NCBI RefSeq assembly: GCF_900129885.1
Contig: NZ_FQXE01000019.1
Span: forward strand, 1-64,000
Length of the DNA stretch: 64,000 nucleotides
Reading direction: 5' to 3'
Source of the DNA: Pollutimonas bauzanensis
GTDB taxonomy: Bacteria > Pseudomonadota > Gammaproteobacteria > Burkholderiales > Burkholderiaceae_B
The translations under genes and the position numbers were made by a program. Below are positions 9,233-19,296 of this stretch, in pieces. The notes beneath the pieces are model-generated. The model saw nothing but the letters and a program-made list of their open reading frames with translations. It was not told where the DNA came from and did not search any database. Numbering within the stretch: the stretch's first letter is position 1; every line of letters begins with the position of its first letter.

Positions 9233-10531
9233 ATGACACAACATACCGATTTCAGCACCACGCCCTCCGCCGCCGCTTCCGACGCCGGCGATATGACCGT
9301 CCTGGGCCGGCAGGCCCGCCAGGCCGCGCGCCTGATGCGCATTGCTTCCGGCCAGGCCAAGGCCGCCGCCCTGCGCGCCATGGCGCGGCGCCTGCAGGAA
9401 CAGAAAGAGCAGCTCAAGGCGGTAAACGCCCAGGACCTGGCGCAAGCGCGCGCCAACCGGCTGGAGCCGGCCATGCTCGACCGCCTGACGCTGTCGGACA
9501 AAACCATAGCCTCCATGGCTGCCGGCCTGCTGCAGATCGCCGACATGCCCGACCCCATAGGCAGCCTGAGCGCGACCACCATACGCCCCAACGGCATGCG
9601 CGTCGCCCAGATGCGCGTGCCGCTGGGCGTCATCGGCATCATTTACGAGTCCCGGCCCAATGTCACGATAGACGCGGCCGCGCTCTGCCTGAAGTCCGGC
9701 AACGCCACCATATTGCGCGGCGGCAGCGAGGCCTTGCAATCCAATATCGCGCTGGGCGCCATCGTCCAGCATGGGCTGGCCGATGCCGGCCTGCCGGCCC
9801 ATGCCGTGCAGGTGGTGGGCACGACCGACCGCGCCGCCGTGGGGCAATTGATCACCCTGACCGAATACATAGACGTGATCGTGCCGCGCGGCGGCAAAGG
9901 CCTGATCGCGCGGCTGGCCGCCGAAGCCAAGGTTCCCCTGATCAAGCACCTGGACGGCAACTGCCATGTATACCTGGACGCCGCCGCCGACCTGGACAAG
10001 GCTCACGATATCGCCGTGAACGCCAAAACCTATCGCTATGGCGTCTGCGGCGCGATGGAGACCCTGCTGGTCCATGCCGGCATCGCCGCGCTGATATTGC
10101 CGCGCCTGGCCAGGACCCTGGCGGACAAGGGCGTCGAACTGCGCGGCTGCGAACGGACCCGGGCCATAGTGCCGCAGGCGCTCGCCGCCACCGAGGAGGA
10201 CTGGCGCACCGAATACCTGGGGCCGATACTGGCCATACGCGTCGTCGACAGCCTGGACGCCGCCATGGACCATATCGCCGCCTACAGCTCGGAACACACC
10301 GAATCCATCGTCACCGAGAACCTGCAGGCCGCCAACCGCTTCCAGCGCGAGGTGGATTCCAGCTCCGTCTACGTCAACCTGCCCACCTGCTTTGCCGACG
10401 GCTTCGAATACGGCCTGGGCGCCGAAATCGGCATATCCACCAATCGGCTGCACGCGCGCGGACCCGTGGGCCTCGATGGGCTCACCACCATGAAATGGGT
10501 GCTGGCCGGCGACGGCCAATTGCGCGGATAG
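9233..10531 (+). CDS. proA: Gamma-glutamyl phosphate reductase
   Basis: NADPH-dependent reductase of proline synthesis turning gamma-glutamyl phosphate into glutamate semialdehyde. The 432-residue protein has the aldehyde-dehydrogenase fold with [16 protein letters not shown], the catalytic Cys272 in [12 protein letters not shown], and the C-terminal [21 protein letters not shown]. About 20 residues at the N-terminus ([13 protein letters not shown]) are an extension compared with the E. coli enzyme. The ATG at 9233 was chosen; the earlier in-frame start overlaps holA. proB is not in the window. Confidence 0.96.
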   Translation: MTQHTDFSTTPSAAASDAGDMTVLGRQARQAARLMRIASGQAKAAALRAMARRLQEQKEQLKAVNAQDLAQARANRLEPAMLDRLTLSDKTIASMAAGLLQIADMPDPIGSLSATTIRPNGMRVAQMRVPLGVIGIIYESRPNVTIDAAALCLKSGNATILRGGSEALQSNIALGAIVQHGLADAGLPAHAVQVVGTTDRAAVGQLITLTEYIDVIVPRGGKGLIARLAAEAKVPLIKHLDGNCHVYLDAAADLDKAHDIAVNAKTYRYGVCGAMETLLVHAGIAALILPRLARTLADKGVELRGCERTRAIVPQALAATEEDWRTEYLGPILAIRVVDSLDAAMDHIAAYSSEHTESIVTENLQAANRFQREVDSSSVYVNLPTCFADGFEYGLGAEIGISTNRLHARGPVGLDGLTTMKWVLAGDGQLRG

Positions 10532-10535
10532 GCCC

Positions 10536-10952
10536 ATGCTCTGGATCAAGACTTTCCACATTCTGTTCGTCACCTCATGGTTCGCCGGGCTGTTCTACCT
10601 GCCGCGCATCTATGTCAACCTGGCGCAGCCCCAGGAGGCCGCCGCCACGGCATGCCTGCTGGGCATGGCGCGGCGCCTGTACCGCTTCATGACGCCGCTG
10701 GCCGCGCTGGCGCTGGCGCTCGGACTGTGGCTGTTCCTGGGCTATGGTATCGGCCGCGGCCAGGGCTGGATGCACGCCAAGCTGGCCGCGGTTGCGCTGC
10801 TGGTGGTCTACCACCTGGCCTGCGGGCGCATGCTGAAAAAATTCGAGCGAGGCACGAACCCGCATGGCCACCGGTTCTATCGGTGGTTTAATGAAATACC
10901 GGTTATTTTGCTGCTGATCGTTATTGCCCTGGTAGTAGCAAAACCCTTTTGA
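10536..10952 (+). CDS. hemJ: HemJ/CopD-like membrane protein, possible protoporphyrinogen oxidase
   Basis: 138-residue inner-membrane protein with four predicted helices. Seen: FHILFVTSWFAGLFYLPRIYV at the N-terminus with His8, the central WMHAKLAAVALLVVYH and the C-terminal RWFNEIPVILLLIVIALVV. This pattern and length match the HemJ family, which oxidises protoporphyrinogen IX in bacteria lacking HemG or HemY. His8 and the Lys in HAKLA are the family's conserved polar residues within membrane segments. It starts 4 bases after proA and ends 12 bases before the methyltransferase gene, so co-transcription is likely. Confidence 0.75.
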   Translation: MLWIKTFHILFVTSWFAGLFYLPRIYVNLAQPQEAAATACLLGMARRLYRFMTPLAALALALGLWLFLGYGIGRGQGWMHAKLAAVALLVVYHLACGRMLKKFERGTNPHGHRFYRWFNEIPVILLLIVIALVVAKPF

Positions 10953-10964
10953 GCCTTTTGAACC

Positions 10965-12446
10965 ATGACCGATGCCAAAACCGGCAAGACCCTTACCCTG
11001 AAGAAAAAAAGCGCCGCCGCAAGCGATAGCGCCAACGCCGATCGCCCCAAGCGCGCGGGCGCGCGGGCGCGCCAGGTCGCGCAGCTGGAACGCCAGCGCG
11101 AACAGCAGCGCAGCCTGCAGGCGCCCGCCGCAGAGGCTGCGCCGATGGCGCCACCGCCCGCGCGCCAGCCCGCCGCGGCGCGCAAGCGCCATCCAGGCGA
11201 GCCCGCGCCCGAGCCCGGCACGCGGCCGCAACCCGGCCACCTGCAGGACGCCGACGCCGCGCACTTCGGCGCGCGCCGCAGGCACGAGCCATCCCGGGCC
11301 GAGATATTCCCGGTTTTCACTCCCTGTCCCCAAGGGCTGGAAGACGCGCTGGCCGCCGAAATGCAGGCCCTGGGCTTTGAGGACGCCGAGCCGGCCCGCG
11401 CCGGCTGCCGCTTCCACACCGACTGGACCGGGATTCTTCGCGCCAACCTGTACTCGCGCCTGGCGACGCGGGTGCTGGTCGAGGTGGCGCACGGCCCGGC
11501 GCGCCACGAAGACGATATCCTGGACCTGGCCATGGATACGCCGTGGGAACGCTGGTTCGGCGCCGAACAGACGCTGCGCGTCGATACCTCGGCCATACGC
11601 AGCCCCATGCAGAGCCTGCAGTACTGCAATTTGCGCGCCAAGGACGGCATTTGCGACCGCCTGCGCGAGCGTGAAGGCGCGCGTCCGGACATCGACACGG
11701 TGCGCCCCGATGCGCGCGTCCATCTCTTCCTGGACGAGGACAGCGCCACCCTCTACCTGGACACCTCCGGCGAATCGCTGTTCAAGCGCGGCTGGCGCCT
11801 GGAAAAAGGCGAAGCTCCACTGCGCGAGAACCTGGCCGCCGGCCTGCTGGCCTTGTCCGGCTGGGATCCCGCGCAAGCCTTGATGGACCCTTTTTGCGGC
11901 AGCGGCACCATATTGATCGAAGGGGCGTGGATTGCGCTGGGCGTTCCGCCCGGCATCTGGCGCCCCTTCGGGTTCGAACGGCTGCGCGGCCACGACGCGC
12001 GCCACTGGCGCGATCTCAAGGACGAGGCGCGCTCGCACATCGCCACGCAGCTCGACAGCCCCATCGTCGGCTACGACCTCGATCCCGCGGCGATCGACGC
12101 CGCGAGGGCCAATCTGGAGCGGGCCTGGCTCACGCCGGATTCCATACGCTTCGAGATCGGCGACGCCCGTTCGGTTCCTCCTCCCGCGGAAACCGGCTGG
12201 CTGGTGACCAACCCGCCCTATGGCGAACGTCTGCCCAGCGAAGAAGACACCGGCCTATGGCGCGCATGGGCGCAGAACCTGAAGCAGAACTACAGCGGCT
12301 GGAATGTCAATATCATTTCCAATGACATGGATCTGCCGCGGGCGCTGCGCCTGAAGCCTTTGCGCCGCTACCCCCTGTACAACGGGGCGCTGGATTGCCG
12401 CCTGTTCAGCTTTGAAATGGTGGCGGCCGGCTATCGCGACAAATAA
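10965..12446 (+). CDS. rlmL: THUMP-domain class I SAM-dependent rRNA methyltransferase (RlmL-type)
   Basis: Probable 23S rRNA guanine-N2 methyltransferase acting on ribosome precursors. Of 493 residues, the first ~105 are a Lys/Arg/Ala/Pro-rich disordered tail. A THUMP-like RNA-binding region follows (about 110-220), then the Rossmann methyltransferase with DPFCGSGT at 308-315 and the target-binding NPPYGER at 416-422. It corresponds to the RlmL half of E. coli RlmKL; the RlmK half is absent. The basic tail is unusual in length and may aid RNA binding. Exact target base is inferred from the family only. Confidence 0.82.
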   Translation: MTDAKTGKTLTLKKKSAAASDSANADRPKRAGARARQVAQLERQREQQRSLQAPAAEAAPMAPPPARQPAAARKRHPGEPAPEPGTRPQPGHLQDADAAHFGARRRHEPSRAEIFPVFTPCPQGLEDALAAEMQALGFEDAEPARAGCRFHTDWTGILRANLYSRLATRVLVEVAHGPARHEDDILDLAMDTPWERWFGAEQTLRVDTSAIRSPMQSLQYCNLRAKDGICDRLREREGARPDIDTVRPDARVHLFLDEDSATLYLDTSGESLFKRGWRLEKGEAPLRENLAAGLLALSGWDPAQALMDPFCGSGTILIEGAWIALGVPPGIWRPFGFERLRGHDARHWRDLKDEARSHIATQLDSPIVGYDLDPAAIDAARANLERAWLTPDSIRFEIGDARSVPPPAETGWLVTNPPYGERLPSEEDTGLWRAWAQNLKQNYSGWNVNIISNDMDLPRALRLKPLRRYPLYNGALDCRLFSFEMVAAGYRDK

Positions 12447-12491
12447 GGCGTTGCGCCGGCGCACCATTTTGCCGCGACGCAACATCATGGC

Positions 12492-12532
12492 TTGCTTGAG
12501 TCTAGGGTTAACCCTATAATAGGGTTAACCCT
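12492..12532 (+). promoter_or_regulatory. Strong sigma-70-like promoter embedded in two identical palindromes
   Basis: TTGCTT (12492-12497) and a perfect TATAAT (12515-12520) are spaced by 17 bases. The 12-bp perfect palindrome agggttaaccct occurs twice, at 12504-12515 in the spacer and at 12521-12532 just after the -10. The start-to-start distance is 17 bp. A dimeric repressor bound at both would cover the -10 and start site. The downstream gene is the small ORF at 12570. Confidence 0.7.
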
Positions 12533-12569
12533 GAACGAAACGTTCATTTATCAAGCAAAGAGGCTAGCC

Positions 12570-12755
12570 ATGATCAACGTAGGCAAAGATACCCGTTTGA
12601 CCGACGAACTCGAACGTCAACTGATGATGCAGGCCATCGAAGACCAGTTCCGTTTCAAACCCCTCGTCTCCCTGAAGCATCTGTTTGCCCGGCTCGCTGC
12701 GTTGTTTTCGCACGACAAGGCTCGCGCGCACAGCACGGTCCATTCGGCAAGCTGA
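12570..12755 (+). CDS. Small protein of unknown function, 61 residues
   Basis: Not recognised. The ATG at 12570 follows AAAGAGG by about seven bases and begins MINVGKDTRLTDELERQLMM. The longer frame from 12492 would translate through the promoter and is rejected. Residues 8-30 are a charged, probably helical segment; residues 32-48 (PLVSLKHLFARLAALF) form an amphipathic, basic helix; the tail is rich in His, Ala and Ser. There is no signal peptide or clear membrane span. It has its own regulated promoter and its own terminator, so it is a one-gene unit. It could be a peptide gene or the coding part of a regulatory RNA. Confidence 0.6.
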   Translation: MINVGKDTRLTDELERQLMMQAIEDQFRFKPLVSLKHLFARLAALFSHDKARAHSTVHSAS

Positions 12756-12762
12756 ATCGACT

Positions 12763-12800
12763 ATCCGTCCGCGGACGGATGCCACGCGCTTGCAGCGCGT
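12763..12800 (+). other. Two consecutive hairpins in the 3' untranslated region
   Basis: An 18-bp perfect palindrome (12763-12780) starts 8 bases after the small ORF. It is followed by a second hairpin with a 7-bp stem and TGC loop (12784-12800). The terminator hairpin comes 5 bases later, giving three stem-loops in 67 bases. This looks like a structured transcript end and might be a stable RNA. Confidence 0.55.
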
Positions 12801-12804
12801 ATGC

Positions 12805-12829
12805 AAAAGCCGCCTTGGCGGCTTTTTTC
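12805..12829 (+). terminator. Intrinsic terminator of the small-ORF unit
   Basis: aaaagccgcc (12805-12814) pairs with ggcggctttt (12817-12826), with further T residues following. It isolates the small gene from the RDD gene that starts at 12890. Confidence 0.9.
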
Positions 12830-12889
12830 TTGGGCAGCGGCATAATTGCGGGATAATAGCGGCCATCCGCAGCCTTATAGCTTCTTGCA

Positions 12890-13432
12890 ATGCAACAAAC
12901 CAATGCCACCTCCGCCATTTCACCCGGCACGGTTCCCAGCCGCCTGCGCCGCTTCGCCTGCATGATGTACGAGGCCGTGCTGCTCTTCGGCGTGATCTTC
13001 CTGGCCAGCTACCTGTTCGACACCCTGACGCAGAGCCGCGACGCGCTGATGCTGCGGCATGGCAGGCAGGCCATTGTTTTTGCCGCGATAGGCGTGTACT
13101 TCATCATGTGCTGGCGCAAGCGCGGCCAGACCCTGCCCATGAAGACCTGGAACATCCGCCTGGTGGATCGCGACGGAGCCAGCCCCAGCCTGGAGCGCCT
13201 GCTGCTGCGCTATGTACTGCTGTGGCCCCTGCCGCTGCTGGCGGCCATGCTGGTGCTGGGCGCGTCGCGGCTCACCGGCTACAGCTCCACGGACCTGCTC
13301 ATTGTCTTCGCCCCTTTCAGCATCTTTATCTGGACCTGGTTCGACCCGCAGGGGCAGTTTCTGCACGATCGCCTATTGGGCACCCGCCTGGTCGATGTGC
13401 AGAAACCGCCACGTTCTCCGTATAAACCCTAG
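12890..13432 (+). CDS. RDD family membrane protein
   Basis: 180-residue inner-membrane protein with four hydrophobic segments (about 25-45, 60-78, 105-125 and 135-155). The family's Arg and Asp residues are seen in RLRRFACMMYEAVLLFGV, LPMKTWNIRLVDRDG and GQFLHDRLLGTRLV. RDD proteins are of poorly defined role; some act in ion transport or salt tolerance. It starts 60 bp after the terminator and stands alone, 108 bp before the acyl-CoA ligase gene. Confidence 0.82.
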   Translation: MQQTNATSAISPGTVPSRLRRFACMMYEAVLLFGVIFLASYLFDTLTQSRDALMLRHGRQAIVFAAIGVYFIMCWRKRGQTLPMKTWNIRLVDRDGASPSLERLLLRYVLLWPLPLLAAMLVLGASRLTGYSSTDLLIVFAPFSIFIWTWFDPQGQFLHDRLLGTRLVDVQKPPRSPYKP

Positions 13433-13540
13433 TGACCTCGGCTTTCTGATCCATAGGCATTGCACAGATCCTGCTTGTCGTTCATGCTTGCGCTTCAAGG
13501 AGCTTGCGCCTTCTGTATGCCTAGTTGAATCCAAAAGACA

Positions 13541-15211
13541 ATGAACGACCAATACTCGGAGCTGTACCCGACTTACCAATGGTTTGTCCCCTCTCAATTC
13601 AACATCGCGCAGGCGTGCGTACACCGCTGGGCGGAAAACCCCCTCGAAGGCAGGCGCATCGCCATCTTCCATGAAAACGAACTGGGACAGCGCGAGGTCT
13701 GGACTTATTCGCGCCTGTCGGAAACCGCCAATCAGCTGGCAAATGGCTTGACGAAAATGGGCGTGCAGCCCGGGGACCGCGTGGCGCTGGTCATGGGGCA
13801 GCGCCCCGAAGCCGTGGCGTCGTACATGGCCATTTTCAGTGTCGGCGCGGTGGCCTTGCCGCTGTCTCCCCTATTTGGCCCCGATGGCCTGGCGGCGCGT
13901 CTGCGAGACGCGGATGCGCGCGTGGCCATTGTCGATTCCAGCACCGCTCCCGACCTGCTGCAGGCGCAAATCCAGTGCCCTGCGCTATCGCAGATCATCG
14001 CGCTGGAATTCCAGCACGAAGCCACCATACCCTGGCGCTCGCTGCTGGCGCGCCAGACCACTGTTTTCAAGACCCTTGCGACCAAATCCGGCAGCCCCGC
14101 CCTATTGCTCTACACGTCGGGCACGACCGGCGCGCCCAAAGGCGCCCTGCTGACCCATAGCGCGCTCATAGGCAATCTGCCCGGCTTCGTCGCGTCGCAA
14201 AACTGGTTTCCGCAGAAGTCGGACGTGTTCTGGACGCCGGCCGACTGGGCCTGGACCGGCGGCCTGATGGGCGCCTTGCTGCCCACGCTGTACTTCGGCC
14301 ACGCCATCGTCGGGACGCTGGGGCGCTTCTCGGCCACCCGCGCCCTGGAAATCATGGAGCGCTATCGGGTCACGAACGCCTTTCTGCCGCCCACCGCGCT
14401 CAAGCTGATCATGCAGGAAGTGCCCGCGCCGCGCGAGCATTACCAGCTGGCGCTGCGGGCCATCGCGGCGGGCGGCGAAAGCCTGGGGCCCCCGATATTC
14501 GAGTGGTGCCATGCGGCGCTGGGGGTGGCGCCCAACGAAATGTTCGGGCAGGCCGAAATGAACTACCTCATAGGCAACAGCCATAAATGGCCGGTCCGGC
14601 CGGGCAGCATGGGGCGGCCTTATCCCGGCCACCAGGTCGCTGTGCTCGACGCGCGCGGCAAGCCTTGCGCCGTCGGCGCCGTCGGCGAAATCGCCCTGAA
14701 CCGCTACGATATCCACGGCCATCCCGATCCCATCCTGTTCCTGGGCTATTGGCGCAACGACGCCGCCACGCAAAGCAAATTCACGGGCGACTGGTGCCTG
14801 AGCGGCGACCTGGCCTCGGTCGACCAGGACGGCTATTACTGGTACGCAGGCCGGGCCGACGACGTGTTCAAGAGCTCCGGCCACCGCATAGGCCCGGGCG
14901 AGATCGAGGATTGCCTGCTGCGCCACCCGGCCGTCGCCAATGCGGCGGTGGTTCCCAAGCCCGACAGCACGCGCGGCGCGCTGATCAAGGCATATGTGAT
15001 ACTCAGCAGCGGCGCGCGCGAACGCGACGCGCAAGCGCTGCAGAAAGAACTGCAGGAACACGTCAAGTCCCGCCTCGCCTCCTACCAGATGCCGCGCGAA
15101 ATCGAATTCGTCGACAGCCTGCCCCTGACCAGCACCGGAAAAATCCGCCGCCATGTATTGCGCGCGCGCGAACAACAGCGCAGCGCCATCCCCGCCAAAG
15201 CCGCCAAATAA
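13541..15211 (+). CDS. AMP-forming acyl-CoA/acetyl-CoA synthetase-like ligase
   Basis: Adenylate-forming enzyme of 556 residues activating a carboxylic acid to its CoA thioester. Seen: the phosphate-binding loop YTSGTTGAPKG at 191-201, FWTPADWAWTGGLM, the adenylate motif MFGQAEMNYL, the hinge SGDLASVDQDGYYWYAGRADDVFKSSGHRIGP region, and the C-terminal catalytic Lys534 in STGKIRR. It is about 100 residues shorter than the true acs at 29875 and lacks that enzyme's N-terminal domain. It is probably a medium-chain or broad acyl-CoA synthetase; the substrate is not clear from sequence. Confidence 0.82.
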   Translation: MNDQYSELYPTYQWFVPSQFNIAQACVHRWAENPLEGRRIAIFHENELGQREVWTYSRLSETANQLANGLTKMGVQPGDRVALVMGQRPEAVASYMAIFSVGAVALPLSPLFGPDGLAARLRDADARVAIVDSSTAPDLLQAQIQCPALSQIIALEFQHEATIPWRSLLARQTTVFKTLATKSGSPALLLYTSGTTGAPKGALLTHSALIGNLPGFVASQNWFPQKSDVFWTPADWAWTGGLMGALLPTLYFGHAIVGTLGRFSATRALEIMERYRVTNAFLPPTALKLIMQEVPAPREHYQLALRAIAAGGESLGPPIFEWCHAALGVAPNEMFGQAEMNYLIGNSHKWPVRPGSMGRPYPGHQVAVLDARGKPCAVGAVGEIALNRYDIHGHPDPILFLGYWRNDAATQSKFTGDWCLSGDLASVDQDGYYWYAGRADDVFKSSGHRIGPGEIEDCLLRHPAVANAAVVPKPDSTRGALIKAYVILSSGARERDAQALQKELQEHVKSRLASYQMPREIEFVDSLPLTSTGKIRRHVLRAREQQRSAIPAKAAK

Positions 15212-15275
15212 AAAACAGAAAGCGCCAGAACGGCGCTGGCAGGGCAAAGCCGGCTTATGGGCTAGAATTTAGCCT

Positions 15276-16199
15276 ATGACAGATCAACTCAAAAAGTATT
15301 TATTGCCGGATCACAGCACCCGGCTGCAAGCCGTCAAGCTGACGTCCGCCTGGCAGGCGGGCCTGGTCCACCAGCACTATCCCGAATGCGTGCAGCGCTT
15401 GCTGGGCGAACTGGTGTCGGCGGCCGTCTTGCTGGCCACCAATATCAAGTTCGACGGCTCCCTGGTGCTGCAGCTGCAGGGCGACGGCCCCATCGCGCTG
15501 GTGGTGGTCGAATGCACGGCCGACCTTGCCATACGCGCCACGGTAACCCTGCGCGAAGGCCACGACATACCGGCCGACGGCACGCTGCAGTCCCTGCTCA
15601 ATGCCCATGGCAAGGGACGCTTCGTCGTCGTGCTCGATCCCAACCGCGACACCACCGACCTCGAACCCTATCAAGGCATCGTTCCCCTGGAAGGCGACTC
15701 GGTGGCCCAGGTGCTGGAATTGTATATGCGCAATTCGGAACAGCTGGACACCCGCATATGGCTTGCGTCCGACGCGGAAAATTCCGCCGGCCTGCTCCTG
15801 CAGCGGCTGCCGGACCATGGCGGCACGACCGACGAGGACCATGAATCGCGCGATGAAACCTGGACGCGGGTCCGCCATCTGGCCGCCACCGTCAAATACG
15901 GGGAACTCCTTGAGCTGGACAGCGATACCCTCATCCATCGCCTGTTCTGGGAAGAGGACCTGATCGCCTTCGAGCCGCAGCAAGTGCGCTGGCATTGCCC
16001 TTGCACCCGCGAGCGGGTGGCCAATATGCTGCGCATGCTGGGCCGCGAAGAGATCGAAGACATTCTCAGCGAACGCGAAAAAATCGATATTTCCTGCAAT
16101 TTCTGCGGCAAGCCCTATCAATTCGACGCCATCGATTGCGCCGGCCTCTTCCTGGACAATCTGGACACGGCCCACAGCGATCACAAATCGGTCCATTGA
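15276..16199 (+). CDS. hslO: Redox-regulated chaperone Hsp33
   Basis: Cytoplasmic holdase switched on by oxidation. The 307-residue protein has the N-terminal substrate-binding domain and a C-terminal zinc domain with Cys241-X-Cys243 and Cys274-X2-Cys277, the four zinc ligands that form disulfides in bleach or peroxide stress. GRFVVVLD and VPLEGDSVAQVLELYMRNSEQ are typical family blocks. It is a single gene 64 bp after the ligase gene; the ATG at 15276 is the first Met in frame. Confidence 0.95.
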   Translation: MTDQLKKYLLPDHSTRLQAVKLTSAWQAGLVHQHYPECVQRLLGELVSAAVLLATNIKFDGSLVLQLQGDGPIALVVVECTADLAIRATVTLREGHDIPADGTLQSLLNAHGKGRFVVVLDPNRDTTDLEPYQGIVPLEGDSVAQVLELYMRNSEQLDTRIWLASDAENSAGLLLQRLPDHGGTTDEDHESRDETWTRVRHLAATVKYGELLELDSDTLIHRLFWEEDLIAFEPQQVRWHCPCTRERVANMLRMLGREEIEDILSEREKIDISCNFCGKPYQFDAIDCAGLFLDNLDTAHSDHKSVH

Positions 16200-16279
16200 C
16201 CGCGGCGCGCCCGCAAGGGCGGGCCGCCTAGGCACTATCCACAATCGACGCGCCAGCCAGGCATGGGCACACTGGCCGC

Positions 16280-17428
16280 ATGTTTCGATCCCTTCCCTTT
16301 CCCGTCAAGGCATCCGGCCGGCGCCGCCTCGTTCGCGCGCCTGGCCGCTGCGGCGCGCCCGCCGGCGGGGGCCGCGGCGCGCCGAATCCGCCAGCGCGCA
16401 CATTCCACAGAACGGCCCAATCGGGCACCGGCATGGTCGAATTGTCCGTCGCCGCCATACCGCTGCTGCTGCTCGGGCTGGGCAGCATCGAGGCCGCCCA
16501 GTGGTTCTTCGCCAAACAGGCCGCCAGCCTGGCGCTGCTCGAGGCCGGCCGCGCCGCCATCACCGCGCATGCCAGGCCGGAAGTCATTGAAACGGCGTTC
16601 GAGCAGGCGCTGACGCCGCTGTTTGCCGCCGGCCAGGGCGGCGGCGCCCGGCAGCGCCTGGCCAGGGCGCTGGAGCAGCGCAGCCAGGCCACCGGCGCCG
16701 CGCCCTGGCGCATCGAAGTCCTTTCCCCGCCCGCGCAGGCCTTTCTCGATTTTTCCGACCCTACGCTGGCCATTGCGCGCGCAACGGGGCTGGCCGCCAT
16801 CAACAACAACTACCTGGCCGAACAGGATCAACGCCTGCGCGAAGGCCCGGGCGGCGGCCTGGGCGCGCAATCCGGGCTCTCCATCCTGCAGGCCAATACG
16901 CTGGTGTTGCGCCTGACCTACCTGCACGAGCCGGTGCTGCCGGGAATGAAAGGCCTGATGCGCCTGCTGGGCGCCGGGGGCGGGTCCTATGGCAGGCAGG
17001 CGATGGCGCGCGGCGGATACCTCCCCGTCATGCAGGAAATCGCGCTGGTCATGCAGTCGCACCCCGTGAATTGGCCTTTGCCCGCGGCCGGCAAGGTAGT
17101 CGGCCCCCAGGCGGCGCCCGGCGCCCCGCCGTTGCCGGCGGCAAGCTGCCAGGGCCTTTGGTGCGCGGGCCGGCGTCCGGCGGGCATCCCGCCCGGCGCG
17201 GCGGCGCCGGCTGCCGCGACGCCGGAGCCAGCAGTTCAGGATGCGGCATGGCCGGATGCCGACCCAGGCGGGCTCCTGCCGCCGTGGCCGCCCGCCGCCG
17301 CGCAGGAAGGCGGGCCGCCCGGGGCGCCGATGGCGGGCGGTGACGCCGATGCCGCCGGCTCCGGCATGCCTGGCGCGACGCCCGAGGGCGCGGCTTGCCC
17401 GGCCGCGTCCTGCTGCCCGCCGGCCTAA
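16280..17428 (+). CDS. TadE-like pseudopilin/pilus-assembly protein with long Ala/Gly/Pro tail
   Basis: 382-residue protein. After about 50 Arg/Pro-rich residues comes GTGMVELSVAAIPLLLLGLG (49-68), the TadE/TadG-like processing and membrane segment with the conserved Glu. It continues with a predicted extracytoplasmic region ending about residue 265. The last ~115 residues are low-complexity Ala, Gly and Pro. No other tad genes (prepilin peptidase, ATPase, secretin) are nearby, so it is an orphan. The first 50 residues may not be translated: no ribosome-binding site is visible before 16280. The 3' end overlaps the convergent ftsB by 4 bases. Confidence 0.65.
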   Translation: MFRSLPFPVKASGRRRLVRAPGRCGAPAGGGRGAPNPPARTFHRTAQSGTGMVELSVAAIPLLLLGLGSIEAAQWFFAKQAASLALLEAGRAAITAHARPEVIETAFEQALTPLFAAGQGGGARQRLARALEQRSQATGAAPWRIEVLSPPAQAFLDFSDPTLAIARATGLAAINNNYLAEQDQRLREGPGGGLGAQSGLSILQANTLVLRLTYLHEPVLPGMKGLMRLLGAGGGSYGRQAMARGGYLPVMQEIALVMQSHPVNWPLPAAGKVVGPQAAPGAPPLPAASCQGLWCAGRRPAGIPPGAAAPAAATPEPAVQDAAWPDADPGGLLPPWPPAAAQEGGPPGAPMAGGDADAAGSGMPGATPEGAACPAASCCPPA

Positions 17429-17751
17429 TTGCCTTTTTTCTTGGATATTTGCGGAGTCTTGATTTCCGGCTCGCGCTCATGCGGGGCGAGTATCTGCACA
17501 AAGATCTCGCCGTCCTTGATCATCCCCAATTCAGCGCGCGCGCGCTCTTCCACGGCCGCCTTGCCGGATTTCAGATCCTGCACCTCGGCTTGCAGCGCAT
17601 TATTGCGGGCGATCAGCGCTTCGTTGGTTTCCTGCTGGCTGCTGGCTTTCCGTTCCAGCTCCTGCACCCGCAGCCACCCGCCCTTGCCCCACCAAAGCGG
17701 ATACTGGGTGATGGCTGTCAGCAGGGCCAGGATGATGAATAGCAGTCGCAT
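17425..17751 (-). CDS. ftsB: Cell division protein FtsB
   Basis: Small bitopic division protein that forms the FtsQBL complex at the septum. The 108 residues start with a membrane segment (about 3-20, RLLFIILALLTAITQYPLWW), followed by a coiled coil (about 30-70, with ELERKASSQQETNEALIARN) and a short C-terminal tail that binds FtsQ, here ending Lys-rich. Location directly downstream of eno is conserved in proteobacteria. It is separated from eno by 42 bp that contain a terminator-like hairpin, so part of eno transcription probably stops before it. Confidence 0.92.
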   Translation of the reverse strand: MRLLFIILALLTAITQYPLWWGKGGWLRVQELERKASSQQETNEALIARNNALQAEVQDLKSGKAAVEERARAELGMIKDGEIFVQILAPHEREPEIKTPQISKKKGN

Positions 17752-17758
17752 GTTTTAC

Positions 17759-17784
17759 GCAAAAAGCCGGCCGAGCGGCCGGCT
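17759..17784 (-). terminator. Terminator or attenuator between eno and ftsB
   Basis: On the minus strand agccggcc (17784-17777) pairs with ggccggct (17772-17765) around GCTC and is followed by five T residues. It sits in the 42-bp gap between the eno stop and the ftsB start, so ftsB would be expressed by read-through or from its own promoter. Confidence 0.75.
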
Positions 17785-17793
17785 GGATTGGGC

Positions 17794-19227
<1,434 letters not shown>

Positions 19228-19296
19228 TTAGAAATTTTATTATCTGTCACGCTACACAATGCTACGCCGGCCCGCGCGGCGCCATGCGCGGCGGGC

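Noticed and set aside
12492-12569. Longer start for the small protein
   Set aside because: The added 26 codons would be the -35, -10 and operator sequences, and the ATG at 12570 has its own ribosome-binding site.
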